A stretch of 64,000 nucleotides of DNA from Siphonodentalium dalli (Eukaryota > Mollusca > Scaphopoda > Gadilida > Siphonodentaliidae): positions 73,323,980-73,387,979 of the forward strand of contig CP136063.1 of the NCBI GenBank assembly GCA_032622095.1, in the 5' to 3' direction. Position 1 is the first letter of the stretch. Every line of letters begins with the position of its first letter. The position numbers and the translations under genes are program-made. Shown piece by piece: positions 45,302-56,579 of this stretch. The notes beneath the pieces were generated by a model. The model was not told the DNA's origin. It was given only the letters and a program-made list of their open reading frames with translations, and made no database searches.

Positions 45302-46310
45302 GTAAGGGAATAGACAAGGCCATACATGTACATTTTGGACTGATAGTCGTGAATACTTGTGATATTTCATACCTCATTGTGGTCCCACACTGAAGCGACC
45401 TGTTTATGTCCTGGTGGGTCTGACCTCTAAAAAGCTTGTTGATCGATTGGGGTTTGACGTCGCTTTAACAACTACGTCATATTACGAATAAGAATATAAT
45501 TAATTGAAGCGAAGCAACTTCATGTACATTTCCATATATGATTGTTTATTAGCAAAGCCAACAGTTGAGTTGGAACATGCAATAACATATATACATACTA
45601 TACACAAGGCACCCATAACATATAAGTCATATCAATAACAATACACACATACAATTATATTGTAATCCATGATGCAATTAACATTAACGTAGAAACATTT
45701 TAAAGATAGTTTTATAAATATGCTTACTTTTTAAAGAAGGCTCAAATATTCCATTGAGAGTAAACAATGAAATTTATTTTTATTAGGGTTCTCCCAGTAA
45801 TATTTGGGGATGTGAATTTCGCGTAAATCTTGTAACTTTTGATATAGGATCAATCGTAAAGTGATATTCGTCGCAAGGGCTGTTTTCACATAAAACACAT
45901 ATCGAGTACTATTGTCTGCGGAATTTGAGGTTTCTTTGTCCATCTATTTTGTTCTACTTGTAATTTATGATTATATGTTCTAGGTATAGTTAGACAAATG
46001 AGATGGCAAATATATTAAATAGCGACTCATTTTCGTGGACTTCTTTATGTCTCTGTCAAATATGGCACGCGATGAAGTAGAAGCATTCTGGCTGTCAAAG
46101 TGGTTGCGCTCATACCGTTTAATCAGTAGCGATTTTATTTTTCTCAACTCTGCTTTGCTCAGCCTGATTAGTTTGTCCACACATTTTCCATGTGTAGCTC
46201 AGGTAGAATACCTTCTACAAAACATACCCAATTAACTAAAGCAGACAGTGGATGAGACTAAACAATGAGTTATAAGCATAGATAAGTTTATCCAAATATC
46301 CTCGCGAAAA

Positions 46311-47280
46311 TAGGTTACACAATCGACCTATTAAAAAATAATATATTAGGTTCACAGTCGACCTATAATACAATGATAATAATAGAATAGGTTCACAGTC
46401 GACATATAATACAATAATAATAGAATAGGTTCACAGTCGACCTATAATACAATGATAATAATATAATAGGTTCACATTCGACCTATAATACAATGATTAT
46501 AATATAATAGGTTAACAGTCGAACTATAACACGATGATAATAATATAACATGTTCACAATCGACATATAATACAAAGAAAATAATATCATACGTTCAAAA
46601 TCGACCTATAATACAATGCTAATAATATAATAGGTTCACAATCGACCTATAATACAATGATAATAATATAATAGGTTCACAATCGACATATAATATAATG
46701 ATAATAATATAATAGGTTCACAATCAACATATAATATAATGATAATAATATAATAGGTTCACAGTCGACCTATAATATAATAATAATATAATATGTTCAC
46801 AATCGACCTATAATACAATGATAATAATATAATAGGTTCACAATCGACCATTAATACAATGATAATAATATAATAGGTTCATAATCGACGAATAATATAA
46901 TGATAATAATATAATAGGTTCACAACCGACCTATAATATAATGATAATAATATAATATGATCACAATCTACCTATAATACAATAATAATAATATAATAGG
47001 TTCACAATCGACCTATAATATATTGATAATATAATAGATTAACAATATACCTATAATGATAATAATATATTAGGTTCACAATCGACCTATAATATAATGA
47101 TAATAATATATTAGGTTCCCAATCGACCTATAATACAATGCTAACAATATAGGTTCACAATCGACCTATAATATAATGATAATAATATATTAGGTTCACT
47201 ATCGACCTATAATACAATAATAATAATATAATAGGTTCACAATCGACCTATAATACAAAACTAATATAATAGGATTTGTT
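46311..47280 (+). repeat. AT-rich minisatellite, about 24 copies of about 41 bp
   Basis: The unit is ataataggttcacaatcgac followed by ctataatacaatgataataat, with many substitutions and small length changes. The whole array lies in an iGluR intron. Its right flank (47395-47600) belongs to a dispersed repeat also found at 30400-30640. Confidence 0.9.
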
Positions 47281-47394
47281 TAGATTCATACTCGGCGTAG
47301 AATCGACTCATTTTCAGTTCACACCGAACTGAAAATCAGAGTGTTTTAGTACCAGCATCGTCTCATAATGACTTTTTATAAGTTCAGTATGGTC

Positions 47395-47600
47395 CGAAAA
47401 TGACACGAACAGACCAACTCATGACTTACCGGGTGTACGCTCTTCAAAATGTGTGTTCACTGTGGCCCGCGCCATAAACGGATTAACGGATATAAGTCCA
47501 CTATGGGTTTATTTCATAATAACATAATACAGTATTAACATATTTAAATATTATAGGTCGATTATGAACCTATATAAACGGGTGTTAGCTTCCGTGTTGG
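47395..47600 (+). repeat. Dispersed repeat, copy 2, beside the minisatellite
   Basis: Homologous to 30400-30640. It ends with ataggtcgattatgaacctat, very like the minisatellite unit, suggesting the array expanded from this element. Confidence 0.6.
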
Positions 47601-47923
47601 TATTAACATTTTAGTTGATTAAACTGTAAAGGATTGCGCACTCCGAACACCAAATCTCAATGACACTTGTCAAAATGTGAAAAAGAAAATCTTTTCAGTC
47701 CCAACCGGGGGGGGGGGGGGGTACACAAATAGCAGGAAGGTAAGCAGGTGGGTTTGCATATTTAATTGATCCACGACAACACAGAAACCAGTTTTGAAGC
47801 AATGCAAGACGGAAGCGAACATCGAAATAAGCCGTACCCGCAGATTATGCCTCACGTGATACGACCGTCCATATACCATCCGAACTTAGTCTTACACCGT
47901 ATCATAACTCTATTGCTGGAAGT

Positions 47924-48100
47924 ACAATGTGCAGTTGTGGCACATAAATCGGGCATATACTACACTTTTGTTTCGAATGCCCATTTTTCCGACCGCAAAG
48001 AAACAATTTTTATGACAGATTAGACGAATATGCTTTCACAATTGTCGACGTTGACCATTTCCCCAGAGGAGACCCAAATATCCCACAGCATCCCAACTAA
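47924..48100 (+). pseudogene. LINE C-terminal Cys/His remnant
   Basis: One frame reads CSCGT, a stop, then GHILHFCFECPFFRPQRNNF and YDRLDEYA, the C..C...H...C motif of LINE C-termini. One nonsense codon interrupts it, and no RT is nearby. A G-run precedes it at about 47707-47721. Confidence 0.55.
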
Positions 48101-48436
48101 CTATTATTTTACATTGTTCACATATTTATTTTAGATACGAAACGATTCACTTAACAATAATAACTATACCCACGACATGTATTTATATCTATATAGGAGA
48201 GGACAACGGAACCGGTGATCACAAATCACAAATCATCAAATTCTTATAACATGTACATTATATTATACTAATCATGTTATCTTGGCTGACACATTTGTGT
48301 AATATTGTTGGGAGGGAGCTGCATTGAGTTGTTATAACTTGTATCCCAATCCCTTGAGCCCACGACAAACAGGGTGTCACATTGGGGATCCGTAGTCATC
48401 GTGGGGCTTATGATTTATTATACAATAGCTCATAGC

Positions 48437-48459
48437 GGGGGGGGGGGGGGGGGGGGGGC
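48437..48459 (+). repeat. Poly-G run of more than 20 bases
   Basis: An uninterrupted G tract in an iGluR intron. Long enough to form stacked G-quadruplexes on the coding strand. Confidence 0.8.
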
Positions 48460-48695
48460 TCATTGGAATTTCTGATACATTTGTTAATGAGCTCGAGTCG
48501 TGTCTCGAAATTTATAGTCATTTCGGGGGGAGGATCTTAAAATAGCAAATATATAGAGCTTAAGGGATTTAAATTCTATCGGCAAAATTGTATTCCATTC
48601 ACCATTCATCGGATTCACCATTATATGTCACAACCGAGATTGATACGCCATTCATGTACAGTAATGCTCTAACTAATCGACTCATTAACCACATC

Positions 48696-48833
48696 AGAAT
48701 TATGGGTAATTTTTCAGGATTTAGTGGGGAAATATGGCTTGTTGCCATTCATAGGAAAGCTCTTAGTGAGCTTTCCAATGAATGGCAACAAGCCATATTT
48801 CCGACTGAATTCTGAAAAATTATACATAATTCT
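48696..48833. repeat. Long imperfect hairpin just upstream of an iGluR exon
   Basis: Arms of about 65 bases meet near 48764: ggaaatatggcttgttgcca and ttcataggaaagctc on the left pair with gagctttccaatgaa and tggcaacaagccatatttcc on the right. Outer parts (gtaatttttcagga / ttctgaaaaattat) also pair. It ends 75 bases before the exon at 48909. It may be a recent inverted duplication or a fold-back insertion. Confidence 0.85.
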
Positions 48834-48908
48834 GCTGCACATGTGGTCAATGGGTCGATTATTTAGGGCATTGCTGTACATGGTGACGAGCGAGTTATCT
48901 TTTTCCAG

Positions 48909-49239
48909 GAAGTAGATTTGGCTGTGGGCCCTTTCACAATAACAGCAATAAGAGACACAGTCATAGACTTCACAAAGCCGTACTTGGACGTTGGCGAAGG
49001 AATCCTAACTTTACGACCTCAAGAACACGGCTTCAAGCGAATGTTTAAGATGTTCATGCCATTCGTCTGGACCGTCTGGATGTATATAGTAATTACCATT
49101 GTTGTTTTCGGGTGTGTCATGTTTATTAACAACAGACTCAGTCTATATGCGGCCTCAATAGGTAACACTGATGGTTCAGCTCAAGGATTAGGAATTGTTG
49201 AGTATATATGGCTCGTATTCGGAACCTACTTGGAACAAG
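48909..49239 (+). CDS. iGluR exon: end of S1, M1 and pore loop
   Basis: 331 bp, phase 0 start, one base left over. Acceptor ctttttccag, donor gtaaat. S1 part: EVDLAVGPFTITAIRDTVID and FTKPY. The Pro-Phe-Thr-x-Thr-x-x-Arg pattern keeps the Thr and Arg that bind the amino-acid ligand's carboxylate. M1 is WTVWMYIVITIVVFGCVMFI. The re-entrant pore reads YIWLVFGTYLEQGG. Glu occupies the position called the Q/R/N site (Gln, edited Arg or Asn in vertebrate receptors). Subtype is uncertain; the segment shows kainate- and delta-like features. Confidence 0.95.
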
Positions 49240-50163
49240 GTAAATTATCATACAGTCTGTACAAGACACAGCCAGAAACAGTCGCGTACATGCAAATTAA
49301 TGCAGAATATGGATATATACATGTATACAATGGGCTCACTTACATCGTCATCATCATCGTCATCAACATCAACGTCATCATTGTACACCATCACCACCAT
49401 CATCATCATCATCATCACCACTAACATCACCATCATCATCCATATCTTCATCATATCATCATCATCATCATCCATATAATCATCATAATCACCATCATCA
49501 CCATCTTCGACATTTTTGTCGACGTCTTTACCAATCTTCGTCGTCATCCGTCGTCATCATTATCCCATCGTCACCGTCATCATCCTTATCATCAGCATCG
49601 TCGACGTTGTTATCGTCGTTAGTCATCATCGGTGTCGTCGCCGTCATATTTATCCTCATCATAACCAACATCGTCACCATTATCATTATAATAATCATCA
49701 TCATAGTCGACATCATCATCATTATCATCATCATAGTCATCATCATTTTCGTTGTCGTTTACGCCGTCGACCTAATCATCTTCATATTGTCGTCGTAGTG
49801 ATCGTCGCCTTCGTCGTCATCGTCAAAATCGGCGTTATGTTATCTCATGTTGTAGATTAGGCACATCATATCCCGTGCCCGAACGATGATGTCCCGGCTC
49901 ACCACATGACATGTTCGTTTCTGGTATCATGGGATTCTGTTGATATATTAAGTTATGTAGATGTAACACTATCATATAATATGGACGAATTCAATTGATT
50001 TTCATCAGCATGAATTTCCCAGAACTTATTTAACGAAATTAATTAGCGTCATATATGTTATGGCTGTCGATACGTTTAATAGGAATAACCAAATAGCGAT
50101 TTATGACATCCACAATCCATGAATTATCTATGTTTAGTTTTAATTATTCATCAAATTTTGCAG
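49240..50163 (+). other. iGluR intron filled with degenerate CAT/CGT microsatellite
   Basis: A degenerate tri-nucleotide array (catcat, cgtcgt, caccat) runs from about 49345 to 49835. It generates long spurious open frames of His, Asp or Met repeats on both strands. None of these is a gene. Confidence 0.85.
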
Positions 50164-50332
50164 GCGGCGAGCCAAGGCCAACAACAACTTCCGGGCGTTT
50201 GTTGTTAATATCCTGGTGGGCTTTCACTGTCATAATGATATCCACGCACACAGCAAACCTGGCCGCGTTCTTGGCGATACACATTCCACACAAACCAATG
50301 GACAGCATTCACCAATTGGCAGATAACCTCTG
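50164..50332 (+). CDS. iGluR exon: pore exit and M3
   Basis: 169 bp. Its first two bases complete the Gly codon of exon 48909-49239 (EQ-G-GEPRP), and it ends two bases into a codon before gtagtg. Acceptor aaattttgcag. It encodes GGEPRPTTTSGRLLLISWWA, then the M3 helix FTVIMISTHTANLAAFLAI and the start of S2 (HIPHKPMDSIHQLADNL). The nearly invariant SYTANLAAF gating motif is THTANLAAF here, with Ser to Thr and Tyr to His. M3 lines the gate of the channel. Confidence 0.95.
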
Positions 50333-50430
50333 GTAGTGTATGGCACAAACTTATACACTTTATTCAAGGTACGAATATTTATAATTTGTAACCATAACTA
50401 TGTCTATATGACTGATTTGGGGTTTAACAG

Positions 50431-50457
50431 CTACGGTTACTCTGACAACTCCACGAG
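50431..50457 (+). CDS. Possible 27-bp iGluR micro-exon
   Basis: Between an acceptor (ggtttaacag) and donor (gtaacg), the phase set by the previous exon gives C-YGYSDNST-R. iGluRs have a 'YG' at about this place in early S2, so the match is suggestive. If it is not spliced out at gtaacg, the frame meets TAA at once. No later S2 or M4 exon was found in the window. Confidence 0.35.
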
Positions 50458-50689
50458 GTAACGATTTCGTGTTAAAATCCATCATGGAAATATGTGGCTT
50501 TGAGCCCTCATCGTCAGCGCTGGATGGCGAGACGGCTTGGAGTTGTATCCAACATGCACATGCAACCTCCCATCACTTGTGTGGCAAAAATAGAAACTAT
50601 ACTTTAACGCTGAATCGGGTTAATTTTCGAAGTAACTCGTGTTCGATCAAGTTTATGATGATATGACAGAAATCATTCGGCTGAAATCT

Positions 50690-51240
50690 GGTCTCTGGTC
50701 TAGACCACCCTAATAATCACGGTGTTCCAAGTCAGGACGTGGTCTCGCGAAACCACCTGGTCCCAAGCTGGGATTGGCGGATTATTGTACAATCAATCTA
50801 TGGACAAAAGCGTGCTGCTCGCTGGATCGAGATTGTCGTGTTGGTGTCGCCAAACCTGAGCACAATCTCCGTATTGTATAGAGGTACAGTGTGCCTTCGC
50901 CGTTAGACATGGATCACGGGGCAGGGGTGGTGCGGATTTCTCACCTCTACGCGGATGTCACGACGTTATCAGTTTTATGGGTGGGGGGAGTTTACGCAGA
51001 GAGTAAATTTCACCGATAAATCACCCCGCTGTGTGTAGAAACCACCTACCCCGGAAAGTAACCGACAAACTTGCCCAGATACACGAATCAGGTTATCCTC
51101 ACTTATATAGCGTGGATCGCGAATCCGCGCTTGTTGGTGTTCGAACCAGCTTCGTCGGTGCTAGACAGCATATGGCGGCATAATGCACTGAGCATTCTAC
51201 CGACGGAACCACTGGGGTCCTATGTAGTGTAAAATATTGT
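50690..51240 (-). repeat. Possible tRNA-derived SINE (about 51110-51215) in a GC-richer patch
   Basis: On the minus strand gtggttccgtcggtagaatg looks like an altered tRNA A-box region, and about 55 bases on ggttcgaacacc resembles a B box. It cannot fold as a real tRNA by eye. Ends are not defined. Confidence 0.35.
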
Positions 51241-51845
51241 GTGTTCAGATCAAGAACCAACTATATATTGTTCAACTTTGAGTCAATATATTACACTGAA
51301 ATTACATTCAGTTCAAGTCATTCCCCACCCATACCTGGGTTATTGCGTTAGGTTCGTAATTTCTAACTGGTTCTGACAATGAGGTATATACATGTATCAA
51401 TTAGAATATTGCTAACTTAAAGAGGAAATATTCAGTTGTCTCTGGAGTTGTGAATTTAGTGTGGTACAAAGAAATGATAAGTTGAACACCCCGACCCCAA
51501 CAAAACCCCTTTAGTCACGTCCCTGCATGTTTCGCTCATGTCGCCACTCTCCCCTGTTCGGGACTATTATGACTGGACGGTAATGACTTAAATGGTCAAG
51601 TCCATCAGAGTCCATGTCTTATATTTAAAACATGCTGTGAACGTGGTGTTTTAAAGTTGGAACATACGGTTTCCTAAGAATACTCATGGTTTTTGTCGCA
51701 ACTAAACTGTGGTCAATCTTGAGCAGCTGGAAATGGCATACATTCCTGGTAAATTAGATGGAAGAATCTGACAAACATAAGTTTCAATTGTTTTATTTCT
51801 GTGATTTTGGAACAGCGAAAAAACCATAAGATTATTTTTTGTCAT
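51241..51845. other. No gene recognised
   Basis: Ordinary AT-rich sequence between the SINE-like patch and the G/C-rich tandem repeat. Confidence 0.4.
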
Positions 51846-52275
51846 GTAGATGCGCTGGGTGCGGGGGGGGGGGGGGGGGTATCCTGGCCTGGACATCTCA
51901 CCCCCCCCCCATCCCAAACCCTGACTCAAATAACTTTTACTCAGAAGTAGTTAATTTCTCGCCGTTTCATGACTATATATAGCAAAATAAGCGATTAAAC
52001 CATAAGATGATTTTTTTTGTCATTAAGGTGCTGGGTTGGGGGGAGATATCATGACCTGGATATCTCACCCCCCCCCCACCCCAAACCCTGACTCAAACAA
52101 CTTTTTCTCGGAAGAAGTTAACTTCTCGCTGTTTCATGACTATATAAAGCAAAATAAGCGATAAACCCATAAGATAACGCTTTTGTCATGTTGGTGCTGG
52201 GTGGGGGAAGGTATCTTGGACATCTTCCCCCCACCCAAACCCTGACTCAAACAACTTTTTCTCAGAACACCTGGA
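51846..52275 (+). repeat. Three diverged tandem units of about 165-178 bp with matched G and C runs
   Basis: Each unit has gtgctgggt followed by a G run (up to about 18), gatatcctgg/catct, a C run (up to about 10), then caaaccctgactcaaa and ctttttctcagaag. The G and C runs are close enough to pair as a hairpin. A related stretch lies at 55600-55670. Confidence 0.75.
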
Positions 52276-52767
52276 CATTTAAAAAAATGAAATTAAATAA
52301 AAACAAATTTAAATCTCAAATGTCTTTTTTTTTCTGGCCATTTCAGGATCAAACAATTAAATGTGTGATAAAACAATTTGTTTTGTTTTGTTAGTTATAT
52401 TTTTGCGTAAATTTGATATCGTTTCGCTGGTCCGGTTAAATGTTTCTAATCTGCCGATCTTCCGAATGATGCCGGCAGCGCTCGTGTGTTTTCTGAAATG
52501 AGTGCATTCTCGATACCGCCATGTTTGTGACGTAATATTTTCCAAGTTTCCCCAGCGTCTCTATCATTTTCAGTACGCGATAATATGTTTCCGATACTAT
52601 TTGTCCATGCGAGAATAATAACCTCTGTTGACAAGGATGTGATGATACAACTGTTTTCCAGTTTGTTACACAATGTCAACATGAATTTTAGTCATTTACA
52701 TTGATCCTTGGAACACATTGATGTTTCTCAAATATACAAGTTAGTTCAATTCCGTAGTTCTTTTTAA

Positions 52768-53202
52768 AGGTACTCAATCCGATCAGGCGGTCCCCATACC
52801 ATCAAGATACAACAGCAAGAACATTTCTTCAAAATACGCTTTAGTTATCAGAATCGATATATAGCAACAATATAATGCTAATCACTGTCAACTATGGTAT
52901 CAAATTTCCCAAAACTTGTTGTTTATCAACATTTTGTTCAACAAAATATGGCCATATTATCACTAAAGTATCACAAAATTTGACCGTATTACCACTTGAC
53001 TTTAGAGTTATCCATCTTGATCCGCAATTTTGTTCGAGACCCTCCGTTTGACCACGTGTTTCTGGGCCACATATTATTACATATCTTGAGAAATAACAAA
53101 CTTCAACATCGATATCTGATAACTCTGAGCTCGAGTCAAATATTGTTTACCCCCGGAACCAAAGAAATAGTAATTTAGGAGCGTCTGATCGGATTGAGTA
53201 CC
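52768..53202. mobile_element. 435-bp MITE with AGGTACTCAATCCGATC termini
   Basis: The left end AGGTACTCAATCCGATCAGG (after TTTTTAA) and the right end gtctgatcggattgagtacct are inverted repeats. Another right end lies at 60491-60530 (gatgatatggggaccatcga then atcggattgagtacct). An internal-end relic lies at 59053-59084. No coding region. Confidence 0.65.
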
Positions 53203-54230
53203 TACCCAGGTGGTGAAAAATAAAAGATATCAAAAATCGATATCTGATAACTCTGAGCTTTGATGGGTCCTCGACTCTTGGTAATGAAAAATGCTGATTT
53301 TCTGTGATACGTGGCTTTAGGTGCACGTTAGCAATGAAATGAAATATACACAAACAATGCTTAGTCGTAAACCATATAATTACGAGAATGTCTGTCCCAA
53401 CATGGCCATATCACACCTGTTACCCCATTTGATATTGGAATAGTTAAAAAATCGACATGAAAAATAACGACATGAAAAAAACAGCGTCTTCACCATCTGT
53501 ATTTCAGTAGTAGAATAGGATTAAATTTATTTTAATTTATTTTTCCTCAAAATGTGTCTACATTGTATACACGCCGTTCCCACCACACAACTTTCAAATT
53601 ATATACAGCAGTGCGGAACACAAGGCTCACATCTACTACTTTCATATGATATTCCGTGTGTTAAAAAAAAATATTCAAAACAGTTAAACCAAGTACATGT
53701 AGATAATTAACACAGTTCCAGTGCAATACGTGCGTGTGTACACACTCTCACCGTCTGTATATCTCGTTTACAGTTGATTTCAACGTTTAATCATGCAATG
53801 GACAATCGATCTACGTAAATTGTGAAAAACTATATGCATACATACTTAGCTAGATCATATCATGAATCTCTACACTGGCTACGCCCGTAGAGATAATTCT
53901 ACACCAGTTCAAGTAATGTAAATGTTTCATTTTCAGATATATAGGGAAGTTTATAAACATTTAAACAATACAGAGTATGCAGCTAATATATTCTTAGTTA
54001 ATATCGTTCCTCGGTAAATAGTGTATTCCACTGTGTACGTAGTTCACGAAGATCCCAGATCGATGTTGCATGAAATATGTCACTTTGTTGAGTCGAGTTT
54101 GATTAGCATCCTTTACAATCTTTAAATTTCTCACGGGTAATCAATTCAATGTTTATTTCGATGTCGACTCACAAAAGTCAGACAAATCATGCAATCTGGA
54201 GTGTCACACCCCATTTTGTGAAATATATTA
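53203..54230. other. No gene recognised
   Basis: AT-rich sequence. It begins with a duplicated string (atatctgataactctgagct at about 53111 and 53242). No domain-bearing frame. Confidence 0.4.
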
Positions 54231-54730
54231 TTAAAGGTACGGTTGGCCTTGGCGGTGGGTATCCTGTGAAAATATTTCCACCCGTCAAAAACCGCCACAA
54301 ACAGAAAGAACAACAAAATGTAGACAGACTTTGCCGTATATAAATAAGAAATATCGCATAAACAGTATGTTATTGTCATATATTTGACCATTGTTATGTA
54401 AACAAAGCATAAAAAGTAACTTTTCTGGTGTTTGTTTATATTATGATGGTAAACATAAAGAGCGCTATTTGTTGGTGAATTCCTGATATGGAACGAATAA
54501 AGAGCGTTTATGCCATTTTTGTGTGATTAGCCAGCAGCATTGTGCTGTCTTCTGTAACACAATCAGGCTATTGCTTAGGTAAAATGTAGTAAATCTTTAT
54601 GATAACATGCTGTTTACGCGATGGTCATGGTATATATGAACGAAACTGTATGCGTTTTAATGTTTTTCTGTTTACGGTGATTGGAACAAATATGAATATT
54701 TTCGACAACTAAGGCCTCACGTGCCTTTAA
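54231..54730. mobile_element. 495-bp-type TTAA MITE, copy 2
   Basis: Nearly identical to 21253-21755. TTAA at 54231-54234 and 54727-54730, termini AGGTACGGTTGGCCTT and AAGGCCTCACGTGCCT. Confidence 0.75.
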
Positions 54731-56579
54731 GGAACAAGTAATAAATACATATATATAGTCAGAACATTAAAACGTTCCCATATTTTTAACTGGTTGAATA
54801 TGACCTCTACGGTAGCCAGAGTATAAATTCATGACATGATCTAATACTTGGCGTACCATTCCTATATTATGTAAGAAAGATATTCAGCATATACTGCAAA
54901 TCATGCACTTTACTACGATAATGATGTTGGATTGAAATTTAAAGACAAATGCATCTCAACATAATTACTTATTATACATGTATAAGTAATATTATGTTCC
55001 TTTCTGAACCGCCTCCCCCAATCGCACAATCGCCATGTCTCGGATAAATTCAGGATGGCCGTCCTATTATTAAATTCTTGTCAACAGAGACCATTTTTCT
55101 CACAGGGACACATACGATCAAATTCAAACCCCTTTATCGCGTACCGGAAATTATAAGACGCTGGGGAAGCTTATTTACGATTACACCCGGAAATCATCGG
55201 CTGCTGTCGGTGATTGCATCGTCCAAAAATGGCAGGTATGTTGGAAAAAATGTTCGGGACCCGAACATTGCTATTTTATTGTAATTTTCATGACTTGAAT
55301 GCGTCTTTATGGGACATATATTGGTCGTAGAAAGGTAGTTTGGGTATTTAACTACCTATTTTGATACCAGGAAAATATCAAAAGCGAATATTATTTTGTG
55401 TATTTTGGAGCGCAAACCGCCATGTGGCTTTAAAAAAAAAATTCTAGCCATTTCAGGATCAAACTATCAAAAGTGTGAAAAAAAAAATTGTCACTTGAGA
55501 AAAAATAATTTCAAGAAAACAAAAAAATTAAATCTAAAAAAAAATGTTCTGGCCATTTCAGGGTCAAACGATATCAAATGAGTGAAATTATTTTTAGTCA
55601 TATAGTGGGGAGATATCCAAGGTGGGGGGAGATATCCTAGGATAACTCCCCCCCCCCCCGGATGGGGATATGACGTGTTACACCGGTACCAAAATTCGAT
55701 TCTTTTCCCAATTTCTGTCAAATGTTTGAACTGATATGAAAACATTTCGAACCATTGCTATAGGGGATATCAGTTGGGATTTTTCAACAACTGGAGATAA
55801 TGAGGTACCTGTTGGAAATTTTCAATTCATTGGGGTGAGGTGTGACAGCTGGGGCTGCAATGTAATTTCGCGGACTTGGGAATTTGCAATAAGTTGAAAA
55901 TTTAACTATCGCCGTGGTTGAAGTTATTGAAAATTATTGTCCAGAAGTGGTGGATGGGGTCTTGGAGAAAAAAATCCAGAATACAAGGTCCGAGTGGGTG
56001 GGTTGTATTTGAGTCCCGATCGCAGTTATTTCCAATGCCATATAATTGTTTCCAAATCCTTTTTTAAAGACAAATTATGACAAATAAACAAATTTGGAAT
56101 TTCAAGGCTTAAGAAACTGGAGCAGGAGGGGGGGGGGGGGGGTCACATTTAATTTAATTTAATCGGACATGTCCTTATTTTGTACCACAATTGTTCGTTT
56201 TGTCTTAATATAATTTTGATAGTTTTTGCTGTTATATTTCATATCCAATTCAGCAAAAATGTATTCCCAAATGATGAGTTAGTGCTTTCAAAACTAGCTC
56301 CGACCTCATTCATTTCAGAAACACGGAACTAAGGACACCCGCATCCAACGCGAGTTACATTCCGATTGCAAAACTTCTATCATCTTTATTTATCCGCGTC
56401 GACATATTGCGCGTAGAATAATAGCACGAAAATCTGACTTAATCCATCTAACGGTACTATGCTTCAAACAACACACGGATATTTTAATAAAACTCAATTG
56501 TAAAGCCAACTAAACGCACGAGTAGTAGTGTAAAGTACAGGCAGCCAACGCCCAATAAACCAATAGTAAAGTATGCTGA
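54731..56579. other. No gene; repeated motif and poly-G/C runs
   Basis: The string ctrgccatttcaggrtcaaa occurs at 55444 and 55551 (also at 52333). A gggggagatatcc/ggataactccccc pair sits at about 55612-55660, and a G-run at about 56128-56142. No recognisable coding frame. Confidence 0.5.

Noticed and set aside
49324-49860. Open frames rich in His, Asp, Met or Ile on both strands
   Set aside because: They are readings of a degenerate CAT/CGT microsatellite inside an iGluR intron.
51110-51215. Functional tRNA gene (minus strand)
   Set aside because: The box-like strings are altered and the stems do not pair. At most a tRNA-derived SINE, listed at low confidence.
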